Source: Isoetes taiwanensis
Lineage: Eukaryota > Streptophyta > Lycopodiopsida > Isoetales > Isoetaceae
Length of the DNA: 64,000 bases
NCBI GenBank assembly: GCA_021234155.1
Contig: JAJEKV010000012.1
Location: 7,592,448 to 7,656,447 of the forward strand
Direction: 5' to 3'
Below the pieces are notes generated by a model. That model was not told the DNA's origin. It ran no database searches and worked only from the letters and a program-made list of their open reading frames with translations. Position 1 is the first letter of the stretch. Each line of letters begins with the position of its first letter. Shown here in pieces: positions 1-10,859 of this stretch. The position numbers were made by a program, and so were the translations under genes.

Positions 1-2370
1 CTGGCTAGTCTGAACTGGACACTTCGCAGGTGATAGCGGCAAGACACATGTGGATCGGATTGCGCAAGAGCTTGGAGTGGAGTCTAAATCTGTAAAAGTG
101 ATGTAGTGATCTAATTGCCAAGACGATCTTTAGAAATTAACTTAAAATTACGATATGTTATATAACTTTGAACTTATGACATATTCAAGTTTGAAAAATG
201 AAAAACTTTTTCTGTCCAATCTTATATCTTTCTTCATGTTATAAATAAAGGAATATTGTTACAAATCGTTTGATCTTGAAAAGATCGCCGTGGCAATCTT
301 CTTGAGCATTTTCTGCTTACTATTTTTTTATATTTTACTATGCAATGGCTACAATAGTGATGATAAAAACCCAATATATTATACATCTAAGCAACTCTTT
401 TTTTATTGTAAATGGCCACATCTAAGTTATATGGACAAGTTTTACAGTTCTCTGTGGATAGTATAACTTATTTCATTGTCGTTCGACCAAGCTTCTCTAT
501 TTCAATTTATTCGTGTTCCTTTGGAGTTGGCTTTTTTGGTATACATGTTAGAGGGAGGTTGATATAAGCTTGATAGGGAGAGGTCAAAGCCATCTTGGCA
601 GTACACTTCTTACCATAAGTCTTGATCCAAGATTTCAATTCAATTTAGTATGTTTCACAATGGAAAGAAGAAATATCAATAAAGAAAGATCTACTAAGGA
701 GGTCTCCACACTACTGGCAACACAAGTGCCCATTCTAGGAACTAGCTTCAGGGCTAGAGACACGTCGATACCACTGTTCAGACAGTTTTACCATCATCTT
801 CCTTTGGTCTTCAACGGCATCATAGTTGATAAGAGAATGCCACTAGATGGAAACTTGGATTCACATTAGCCATTAGATCAGAGGAGTTTACAATACAGCT
901 TCATTGTCAGGAGGAGTCCATTGGTCAGACAGTTTTATCATGTTACTCATGAACACATAAACTTAAAGAAACAAACAAAAAATGGCAATGTCCAAAAATG
1001 TCCTTTTACCAAATTTTGATGCCAAACACAAATGTTATTAGCATTACTGGAGCCCAACAAAAAGCACATACCCACCCCAAAAACATGTTAAACATACCCG
1101 AACTAAGGTCGAACTTGGAGAGAAGCTTCACTCCTTGGAGCCAGTCCATCAAATCATCCGCTCTAGACATGTTTATTCAATTGACAATAGTCAAATATAT
1201 ATCCTTAAGCTTCCATTCTTTTTCTTCAGGGGTGCCCCGGAGGGTTATAAACCCTAAGAGTCTAGGAGTTCTTGCAATCCTTCTCCAGGTCTGCTAACTC
1301 TGGAGTGCTCATCATATAAGGTGCTTTATTGTGGGTTTAGTGTTAGGTGCAAGGGCAATCTCACACTCCATTCCCTGTAAGAAAGAAGTTCTTTGATCTC
1401 ATCTAGAAACAAATCATAGAATTAGTTATTGGCTTTGGCAACGTCCATCATTTTATTTCAAATTTACCTTATGTTTGAGAGCCAAACATTGATCCTCAAG
1501 TTATCCTCTTTCTCTAACTCTTTGGCTTGTATATTGATTAATTACGATATGCCTTGATAATCATGGTGATGGACATTTGTATTCACACAATCTATCATCA
1601 TAAAACAACTTATGTATGTTGATGATGTCTCATACTAGTATGCAATAACATTTACATGCTTCACACACTTGTGTTGAGAACACATGGCTTCGAGTTGATC
1701 TCTAAAAGACAAAGCTCTTAGTAGTTCAGTCTTTCCGGCCATTACAGACAATCACGAGGTTGCAATTGTAGAAAGCTATATGTTAGATTTTATAATACAC
1801 TTTGGGAATTGTATATAACCCAACATGTGACTGTAGAGAGCACTTATTCAATACAAAACAATTGCTTTTGGATAAAGAGTCATGATTGGTCAGAAAGCTG
1901 TTTTGTTGTATGGATTTGAAGTGTGTGAACCCGCCTTTAGTTTAATTGGTTGAGATAGTCTAGAATGGGTGCCAAAATCTGTAATGATCTATAAACTAGG
2001 GGCGAAAGGGCACCATGTACTTACTCTATTTTAAAAAAGGCATGTTCTTGATATGTGCCATGCATCCCCTCATATGTTATATTAAAAAAATTGAGTTCAC
2101 TTTTATTATGGCATGGGAGTTGATAGGTATTATCTAGTGCTTGTCATAGTTGAATTGAAAAAGATTTTTGAAAGACCATTGTAATGTATGATTTGCCCAA
2201 TGGTGTGTGCAACATGATCAATACATGTGTGTTTGCAAATGCTGAGCACAAACTCCTTCAACAATATCTTGTTGGTATTTTTCCCGAAGCTAACTAATGC
2301 ACAGGCTTTGGATCACGCCATTACCATGCACATAAAATTTCACTTTGGCACATGGACCACGTGCTTATAT
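1..2370. other. Gene-free AT-rich spacer
   Basis: I see no gene, RNA gene or clear mobile element here. The two 99-residue open frames (570-869 and 998-1297, plus) show no domain, no splice-bounded exon pattern and no codon-like composition, so I treat them as chance. Confidence 0.5.
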
Positions 2371-2375
2371 TTACC

Positions 2376-4060
2376 TTTTTTTTTTTGAAGGACATCAAAC
2401 TTTATTCAATATTCGAAGAAAGTACATGTCTAATTGCGAAGGCCGGAATAAAATCTCAGGAGACAAAGATAATCCACTGAGCGGAGCAACTCACCTATAT
2501 AAGAAGTGAGATACTAAAAATATTCTCAAAAATCAAGTGTTTCTTCTCAGGAGCAGGCTGCGAACATAGGTATACCTTTATCAATCTATCTTGTGCCTCA
2601 TGAAGAACTTGATCAGCAGTAATTGTTAAGCCCTTGAAAATACACCACCGCTATCTTTTCCAGATATATCACACCAACCAACCTGACGCTAAATGGAAAG
2701 GCTGCTGCTGCAACCTGTTCCAAGTGGAGGGATAGATAGCAAGAAGCACCTGCTCGCTAGTCAAGGCCACATGAAAGAGAGATAGGAACCACGACCAAAC
2801 TGGCCGTACTTGGTTGCAAAGAGACCGCTTACACAATGGGCAATGTTCTGAAATACTGGGAGCAAATTTATGGACCAGCACATTAACCTGCAGACATCTA
2901 TGAAGGATCTACCACCACAAGGCAGAAACTTTGGGATGAAGCAATTTATCCCAAGCCCAGGACCACATTTGCTTCTACTAAGAAGGGGGAAGATGAAGCT
3001 ACCAACCAGTCCGAAGGGGACAATGTCGACATCGACGAGCTTATAAAAAATGCACAAGACCTTTTGCACTAACAATTTGACAATCCAACTAGGCAGATCA
3101 GCTGGTTGGGAGGGAATGGCCGGTGGAATATTAGCCGTCTCTTGCCAAATAGCTCGGTCCCATCGAGAGCCTTATACCAAGCATCAATTGTGAGAATGCT
3201 AGCAAGCATATAGCACACAAGGGCATACATTTATTAAGAGGAATCCACCAACACGGAACGCTTAACTGTGTGCAAGCATCATGATTAATCTGAAATAAGG
3301 CTCGAATTGTCCCCCAAGAATCAGGTAGATCCTTTAAGAATGGGGAAGCATTAGGATATGGGCGAAACTGAAAAAAGAGACACCAAGGAAGAACTGCCTT
3401 AAGTGTCAGTTTCCCTAAAGAAATACACTGTCCAATGCTTGCGTAACCAACCTCATTCTAGGCGAATGGACCATGCCTACTAGGTAGCGACAGATGAATT
3501 TAGAGGTCATAATTTTACTCTATAAGGGAAAGTCAAGTTTACCCACAAATCTTGGCTTGGTAAATGTGGATCAAACAACCTCACTGCCACACCTGTCTCA
3601 ATACCAGCCCAAATGAAATTGCGAACAAATGCTACAACCTCCTGAAATTTTGATTGCGATACAAAGCACTACAGATGCCATATAAACATGAGTGTTGCTG
3701 AGAACATGCTTAGCAACTATTATTGCTATTATCCTCTCTGCCAAAGAGTAGCTGTATTCCATCAGAAAAGATGCTTACCCAAGCCTTCGACTATAGCATC
3801 CCATGCAGTTGAGGTAGAAATATATATACCATGAGGAAGTGCTTTCCACGGATACTCATGAACACAAGAAGAAACTGCAACATCTAAGGTCCATAAAGCA
3901 GAGCACTTCAACCATCCAATAAGAACCCCAGATGCCAACGATATAGAACCCCAGATGCTTATATTACATGCTTCTTTATCCAGGAAGAATCTTGTAACTA
4001 TTGCATCAACTCACGCATGATCATCTTCAAATTGAAACAGGTAAGTGGGAACGACTGCGA
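2376..4060 (-). mobile_element. L1-type LINE relic, 3' part with poly(A)
   Basis: A T-run at 2376-2386 is the minus-strand poly(A) tail, preceded in element sense by AATAAAG-like 3' UTR. Reading on leftwards in the element (rising coordinates), broken frames give the zinc-binding module that ends plant L1 ORF2 proteins (CPLCKRSL...VRPVW near 2830) and then the post-RT region (HLFWWNTATL, LSNTHVYMAS, 3650-3800). The same peptides occur in the copy at 61.25-62.5 kb, which supports the family call. Many stops and frame changes show a dead, 5'-truncated copy. The element end near 4060 is approximate. Confidence 0.75.
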
Positions 4061-4300
4061 TTGCCACAAGAAACGAGACTGTGCGCATGTTGCATCTACA
4101 GTTTCTTAAGGCCGAACATCGTACACTTTTAAAATGTCCTATTTTTTTGTGACGACTAGATATCATTACCCGACATTACAAATGCATTCCACTTTTCTCA
4201 TGCACCGTATGTACACAATATGGATTAATACACTGTTGAGGTATGTACACAATATGGATCTACAGATTGTTGAGGTGCTGGATACTCCGTCGCCTAGTTT

Positions 4301-4837
4301 ATGACTCATTACACCTCCAAGTTTCTAATATCATTATTACTTGCAAAGCTTTTTGCTGTGGCACATAAATTGGCTAAGGGGCAGAAATATGATAAATCAT
4401 GGGATAGGTTTGGTAAATTCCATGGTACTTTTGATTTTTATCTTACTAATTTAAATGTGTGTGATGATGTTCTACACAGGAGAGATGAGGAGACTCAATA
4501 GCACTGGAAGTGGGGGGTTGCTGAATATGACGATGAAGAGTTCTCCCAACTATCTAAACCTGATCGGGAAAGCACTTTTAAACAATTGAGGAGGGAAATG
4601 GTACATGCCAAAGCAACTAAGAAAGTGCTAAAGAATAAAGAACTGTGGAGGTTTAATAATATGAAGCCATACTTCGAAAATCTTTTCCATAAGTGGCAAC
4701 AGAAAAGGCAAGCCCATGTCTTGATGCTGCTGGATTTTACAAATTACACCCCTGAGGATCTTGACATGCTGTTTGGCATGTTTGGGAAGAGGAACATTCC
4801 AGATTTCACATTACAGGATGTTCTTGATGTGGCATGA
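4301..4837 (+). pseudogene. Unrecognised ORF with one in-frame stop
   Basis: One frame stays open from 4301 to 4837 apart from a single TAG at 4499-4501, giving 66 plus about 111 codons. The downstream half is charged and rich in Lys, Arg, Phe and Trp (for example FENLFHKWQQKRQAHVLML), more protein-like than its surroundings. I do not recognise a family. It lies between the L1 relic and the F-box gene, on the same strand as the latter. It could be an internal exon block with the TAG in an unrecognised intron, a transposon-derived fragment, or a broken gene. No start context or poly(A) signal helps to decide. Confidence 0.35.
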
Positions 4838-5613
4838 GCTTGCAGGATTAGAATATTGGAAACAGGAAATCATTCCTGGAAAACTATTTTTTTCTACTTC
4901 AGTTATATCTCTGTGATAATTTTGAAACTTGTGAACTTCTCTTAATTTTGAATCGTGGCTACTATAGTCCATGATTGGTCGGTTGTTATTATAAGACCAA
5001 AACTCTGTTATAAGAAGACAGAGCTAATTATGTATTTCCTTTAAAATGCAATATAAAAAAACCTTGCACTCAAAAAAAAAAAAAAAAGCTTTTAAGAACC
5101 AGTTAACTGTTCCACCCAAACACATTCTTGCAACAGGTAGTAAGAACAGACTCATTACTATGTGAACAAAGAATATTCTTAGAATATTTGTATTAGAGGA
5201 GCAACTCCCATTGGCCAATAGCAGATACTATTGTCCCTCATCGCCAACAAAAACTAGCGTTTGCCCTTAAATTCAATCCTAAAAGAGAGATGCAATTTTT
5301 ACACCATTCAAACATTTTAGGGCACGAGTAGTAGAATTCAGCTCCAGCCGCTTTTCCATATGCAAATAGCCACCTCTAGGCCATATATTATTTATCCAGG
5401 AGTTATGAATCTTAGGTTTTCTAGAATTCAAGGCTGGCCAAAATGGCCCAAAAATCCATCACTGGCCCAAAATCCTCTTCCAGATTCTAGTAGTAGTTTA
5501 GAATAAAGAAACAGTAAATGGCCCAACCAAGCAGAATTAAATCTCCCTCCCAAACCTCCCTCCCTATTCTATAAGCTCAGCAACAGCGTCCCTGCCCTGC
5601 ATTCTGAAACGAA

Positions 5614-6812
5614 ATGGGGATCAGCTACGAAAATCTTCCAGATCAACTGCTGGCCCAGATCTTCAAGCTTATTCCGGCCACCCAAATCTCATCTTCATGT
5701 GCCCTAGTCTGCAGATCATGGCGCAGAATTGCCCAAGACCCAATCTTGTGGCAGGAGCTTTGCCATGGCACAGGTCTTCGCTCCTTAGATGCAATGCATC
5801 ATCTGGGTGGCTGGAAAACCCTATTCGAGCTAATCTATGGCACTAATCTGGTGGCAAGCCCTTGCTTTGAACGGCTTCATCACATGGACGCCGAAAGGGT
5901 TAAGGCAAGAGGAGCTCGGCCTTTTGAGACCAAGAATCGCCTCGTAAGAGATAGAATAATTTGTTCTTATGAGCTAGAGCAGTATGAAGAAGAACATCTG
6001 AGTTTTTGTTACTGGTCTGTGGATGGAGGAGGTAGCGTTTTCCACCGTGGTGGAGGTGATGGTATTGTTAGGGAAATGCCTCCTTTGAATTGCCCTCCTT
6101 GTCCTAGCGCTCCTAATAAACCTGTTATTGCAACGTCTTATGAATGGGGTAGACTGAACCAACATGTTGGTCTGGGCCAAAACTTTTCTAACAAATTTCT
6201 AGACCGAAGCCCTCCTTTGCTTGTCTCTGCCTGGTATGCTGGAGCTAGTGGAATCCCAGCATCTTTTAGAATGCAGATTATGATCAGAGATGAAGAGAAG
6301 AACCCTCTTTATGTGTGGTAAGTTCTTTGCTTTTATTTTTTTGCATCTGGATGCTTTGTTTTAGGGCTTTTTTGGTTCTAAGCTCAATATATGGCTGCTA
6401 TGACAGGGATTCAGGTGACCTCTGGACCAAAGAAGAGGAATGGAAACAGGCAAAACATCTCATTCAAGGCTATCCCTCTGTATGCATGATCCTTCTTTAT
6501 TTCATATTGATTTAATCTTTTTTCTAAACAAGCAATTTATGTATTTGCATCTGTTCTTATGTAGGGCATGAGATCAATTGTGGTGAAAGTAGCAGGAACT
6601 AGTATTGTTCCTAAGAAGGGCTACTTTGGTGCCAAATTCACAGATATTAGATTGCATTTTGTTCCTCTATCTGAGGTATTAGCAAATCTAAACCTCCCTA
6701 TTTATCTCATCCTTGACTTTTGAACTTCCATTCAATTCAATTCAATTTTTATTTGTTTCAGGTGAAGAATTTTGAAACGTGTGTGCTTGGGAAGATCATT
6801 TATAAAAGCTGA
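5614..6812 (+). CDS. F-box protein with FBA-like C-terminal domain, four exons
   Basis: Exons 5614-6317, 6407-6479, 6565-6675 and 6762-6812 join in frame to 312 residues; every intron is GT-AG. Residues 6-48 form an F-box (ENLPDQLLAQIFKLIPAT, then CALVCRSWRRIAQDPILWQ), the module that binds Skp1 in SCF ubiquitin ligases. The rest (VSAWYAGASGIPASFRMQI, IVVKVAGTSIVPKKGYFGAKFTDIRLHF in part) has the order of the FBA/Fbs substrate-binding domain: a WYA turn early and a GAKFTD segment near the end, like GARVTN in animal Fbs proteins. Those bind glycoproteins; that role here is inference. The first ATG follows a TC-rich leader and is the only in-frame start before the F-box. The protein ends soon after the domain (VLGKIIYKS). 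It is intact and the best-supported gene in the left half. Confidence 0.85.
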
Positions 6813-7094
6813 TGCCTCGTTTGGTGATAAGAAAAAGAGTGTCTTAATATGGTCAATAATATATCATAAAGTTCTGCTGTGCATTTTCCTGGTCTATTCT
6901 CAATTTGCAACCATTTGTAATTGTGGAAAAGAAAAGATCATACATTGTCAGCTAACTGAAGAAATGTAGCTTCTCATTATAAATTCATTCTGAACTCTTC
7001 TATACGCAGTGTTCTAAATTGTGATATGAAATTTTAAACGTAAGTTTGCAGTTTAGTTTACTTTACTAAGGAAGAATAGAAATATCAGCATCTT

Positions 7095-9362
7095 ATGGTA
7101 GTGTTCACATGCCAAAACTTATTAATTTGGAAAATTTGGCTCTTCAAAAGCCAGGTGCTTTTGCATTGTGGGTTGCCCGCCAGGCCAAAAGAGACCAGAC
7201 TTAAAAGAGGGGGTTTTTGTAGAGCTTTATATCAGAGGACTCAGAGCAATGGATACAGTACTTGCAACAGCTTTACGATCCGCTCGGGGCTGGGCAACAG
7301 TGCCTCCACAGATGGGCCTGGCTCTGGTCATTACAGAGGGGGATGTCATCATGGGCCTGCAACGCCTAGCTAATGGGAAGGCAACAGATTTAGATGGCAT
7401 GCAGATAGAACTTCTGAAGTAGGCTGGGCCTCCAATGGTGCCTATCCTCATGGCACTATTCAATAAAGCATTGCAAGAAGGCTTCCCTGTGCAGTGGACC
7501 CTCTATGCCGGCCAACTATCGCACTATTATGGTCAGCTCTCTCTTTGCAAAACTGTTGGCTGGCATCCTTGAGCAGCGGCTGACGATATGGATAGAAGAG
7601 GCAGATGTGACACAGGCAGGCTTCCGGCCCAGGCATTCCACCATTGATTATATCTTCACTCTGCGCACATTGATTGAGAATAGCAGGAATCATCGGCAAA
7701 ACCTGTACTGTTGTTTCGTGGATTTCGCAAAAGCTCTTGACAGAGTGCCCCAGGACAAGTTATGGGACAGATTGTGACAGCTGGGGACCCCCATTGACTT
7801 GCAAAATGCAATATACAGGTTATACGAAGCATGCTCAAAATGTATCACATCATCAAGACAGCCGGTAGTAGTATTGGAGTACGTCAGGGTTGGCCCCCCT
7901 CCTCCACACTCTTTGGCCTATACATTGATCAGCTGGAAGACTGGCTTTCTGAACACGGAGGTGCGGACGCTCATCTCATGCATCACACAATCCGACAACT
8001 CATATATGCTGACGATGTCGACCTCCTGGCCTATACTCCAGAAGATATGCAACGTCACCTGGATGCTCTTGACACTTTTTGCCAATTCACTGGCATGCGA
8101 GTTAACTTGGCCAAAACTAGGGTGCTGCTAGTTTCGTCATCCCGTCAGCCAAGGCTTCCCTCATTCACTTACCAGGAACAAGATGTAGAGGTGGCTCCGA
8201 CCTACAAATACTTGGGGATCGAGTTCTCTACTATCACCCACTGGGATGCTGCCATTAGGTTGCGTGTCAGGGCGGGTTGGAAAGCACTATATGACATGCA
8301 GAGCAACAACCACAAGGCAGAGCTGTATGCCTGGGGCCACCAGTCACACTTGTTTAGGGCCTTGGCCGAGCCGATTCTCCTGTACAGGGTAGAAGTGTGG
8401 GGTCCGGTGATATTCCTCACCACCTGAAATGATCTCGAGCAGGTGCAGAAAGCCTTCTTGGCACGAGCCCTTGGGGTAAAGTCCACAGTTCCATACCAGA
8501 TCCTACTCTAGGAGACAGGTTCTACCCCTTCAATGGGCTGCATTGGAACGCCATATTATTTACTTCCAGAAGGTGGTCGCTATAGGTGATACACATTTGC
8601 CCAACCTTGCTTTGGCTGTAGCAATGGGTCCCCAACGCCTCAAAGCCTGCTGGAAGGACAAGCAAGCTCAGTGGTTCTCACGTTGGGATGTACAGGCAAA
8701 CAAATGCGTACAAGTACGGACAAAGAAGGATCATAATGCACTAAAGCTGTACCTAGATGCTAGTTTCCTTCGCAAGCTCTGGGATGCGGATGCTCTCACA
8801 CATGTTAGGATGATACACTATCAGCAGCAAGTCAATTAGGCTCACGAGAGGCCCACACCAGTACTTATACACCCATTTGCCCATGAAGAAGCGTAGACTT
8901 ATAGCTTCCATTCGCACGGGTGCACATCGTCTCCGCATTGAGACCGGGCGTTGGACTTGGGAAGCACGGGCAAAAAGGCTTTGTCAGTGTTGCCACCAGG
9001 GTGCCATTGAAGGTGAATGTCATGCCCTCCAGATCTGCCCAGTGTTTGCCCATATCTGAGCGCGTTATGTTCGGTTAGTTGTGCCTGACCAAATACGGCG
9101 TCCGTGGGCTTGTTGGGGTCATACCTCCAGGAGGTTATAGATACACGAACTTAGTTGTGTCCTCCAGGACAGTATTGAATTGTGCTACACAATTGTACAG
9201 TGTACCAGCATACTTATTACTGCTAAGGTTTTTCCCTCGAAAACCCTTCGGGGCGGGGGTTTTTTAATCCTGACAGTAATACGCTTGCTGCTCTCTTTTT
9301 GTTTGGGTCCCATAGGCCAATTGGTCTCTGTGGACGATAATAAAATCTATTCTATTCTATTC
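7095..9362 (+). mobile_element. Degenerate non-LTR (LINE) retrotransposon with RT domain
   Basis: Successive broken frames spell a reverse transcriptase: LANGKATDLDGMQIELLK (7360-7420), YRTIMVSSLFAKLLAGILEQRL (7508-7590 region), QAGFRPRHSTIDYIFTLR, FVDFAKALDRVP (motif A), GVRQGWPPSSTLFGLYID (7870-7930), and the catalytic YADDVDLLA near 8008-8034. Then follow a 'thumb'-like region and a C-terminal Cys/His motif (LCQCCHQGAIEGECHALQIC, about 8980-9040). The 3' UTR ends in AATAAAATCTATTCTATT, a simple-repeat tail at about 9346-9362 rather than plain poly(A). Several stops and frameshifts (for example near 7420, 7500 and 7776) make it inactive. The 5' end is not defined. A second copy of the family lies at 30.27-30.85 kb. 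Confidence 0.9.
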
Positions 9363-9417
9363 CTATACCTCACCTTCAACCCTAGGGTATGTAAAAACCT
9401 CACGTCCCCCTTCAGGC

Positions 9418-9503
9418 AAGCGTGCTAATATTGGCTTCTTTGCTTTAACCATAGCGCGACAAGCGTGCTAATATTGGCTCCCTTATTTTAACCATAGCAC
9501 GGT
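9418..9503. repeat. Two tandem copies of a 43-bp unit
   Basis: The unit GCGTGCTAATATTGGCT... recurs with a 43-bp period. The second copy is the left end of the inverted-repeat element at 9473-9997, so the first looks like a partial duplication of that end. Confidence 0.7.
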
Positions 9504-9997
9504 GTGATTAGCTCAAGCCAATCACTATGATTTGCTCGAGACAATCACGTGATTAGCTCAAGCTACTCAAAGGAAAATGACATGGCACGAGACACGGCAA
9601 ACTGGCGGTGCATTAATGCAATAATATTTTCATATGCTCTTATTGCGCATTTATTGCACGTATACTGTGATTAGGTCGAGCTAATCACACGTTTTACGTG
9701 TATGAGCTTTACTTATCTTCCTTTAGATATTGCGACATGGGGTACGATTTTGAGAAAAGTTTGTGTCAGCTGTGATTAGCTCGAGAAAATCACAGCTACC
9801 TCGTGAGGCGTGCGGAGTCAGATGCACGCTCAAATGTACCTATCAAATCTCCAGATGTGTAGAACATGCGCTCAGGAGAGGAAAATGCAAAAAAGACGTA
9901 CCACACATAAGCGCCACGTCGAATTACTGTAATTGGGAACCCAAAGATTTGCTCAAGCAAATCACATTGGCGCCCCGATTAAAACCAGGGAGCCAAT
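9473..9997. mobile_element. Short TIR element (MITE-like) with palindrome array
   Basis: ATTGGCTCCCT at 9473-9483 is the exact reverse complement of AGGGAGCCAAT at 9987-9997. Similarity extends inward (TTATTTTAACC against GGTTTTAATC when inverted). If the TIR starts at TTGG, TA flanks both ends, as expected of a Tc1/mariner-like target duplication. The 525-bp interior codes for nothing recognisable but holds six copies of a 20-22 bp palindrome (separate entry). It lies directly 3' of the LINE tail. The superfamily is inference. Confidence 0.6.
9504..9965. repeat. Six copies of palindrome GTGATTAGCTCGAGCTAATCAC
   Basis: Near-palindromic copies of a core TGATTWGCTCRAGCWAATCA lie at 9504-9525, 9528-9548, 9549-9569 (half-degenerate), 9667-9688, 9772-9793 and 9946-9965. 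The centre is CTCGAG or CTCAAG. Copies 1-3 are adjacent; the others are 80-170 bp apart. This is directly visible. The role (protein-binding sites in an element's subterminal region, or cruciforms) is not known. Confidence 0.8.
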
Positions 9998-10289
9998 AAA
10001 CTGCGCATTCAGGCAACTCAAAAACATCCAATAATATTGTTAAAATGCACTAATTAGAGTAGGTCTCGTCCTTGATTTCGAAGTAACACTCGTGTACATA
10101 GCATTTACATTGCTAGCTTCTTAGGGTAAGGCGCAAGAAATAATTCGCATTCTTAAGAACTTCATTTGGAGTTGTAACAAAGCAAATTGCATTAATTTTG
10201 AGCTTTTAGTTTAAAAGTATTTTAATATCATTTTACGACTTCTTGTTCGTAAGGATGACTCTCTCGAATTAAGGCTTTTAAGAATAGCC

Positions 10290-10841
10290 TTTTTTTTTTT
10301 TTTTTTTTTTTTTTGAAGGACGACAAACTTTATTCACCAACTAAAAACTAGAGCAACATAAAATGCAAAGACAGGATTATAACCCCAGTGGACAAACCGA
10401 TCCAACTGAACACAACCACAGATTTGATCCTCGAGTGTCAGCATTCTGCCCATTGTGCAAGCAAAGGGACGAGACTATTGAGCATTGTTTCTTTTTATGT
10501 GATCATCTCCAGCCTGTTTGGTCTTGCTGCTTTCTCTTTTTCATGTGACATTGACAAGTCAGCAAGTGCTCCTGGCTATTTATCCGGATACTTGAAATAA
10601 GTTGCGGAGCCAAGCATTTCATTTAGCATCAGGATGGTTGTTGTGGTTCATCTGGAAACGCAAGAGATTGTGGGTCTTTCAGGATTTGAATATTCCTCCT
10701 GCAGTTGTCCTCCAGGATGCACAAGCTAGAATTGCTAAGGCCTGCCATTGCTCTTCGCTTGCTTCTCCCAAGCGACAGTTGATATTTGAGTTCCAATCAA
10801 ATTGCAGTAACGAGAAAATTGTATCTTTAGTAACTGCATAG
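10290..10841. mobile_element. LINE fragment with inverted 5' and 3' parts
   Basis: A 25-nt T-run at 10290-10314, followed by a reverse-complement 3' UTR (ACAAACTTTATTCACC, matching the L1 copy at 2.4 kb), puts the 3' end on the minus strand. From about 10386 the plus strand instead carries the element's zinc-binding tail (FDPRVSAFCPLCKQRDETIE, then HCFFLCDHLQPVW) and C-terminus up to the TAG at 10839-10841. This head-to-head order is what twin-primed LINE insertion produces. Stops and a frameshift occur between 10545 and 10600. No convincing target duplication was seen. Confidence 0.65.
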
Positions 10842-10859
10842 AACACGAGTATAAAAATT

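Noticed and set aside
7227-7463. Minus-strand ORFs over the LINE at 7-9 kb
   Set aside because: Shadow frames of the plus-strand reverse transcriptase.
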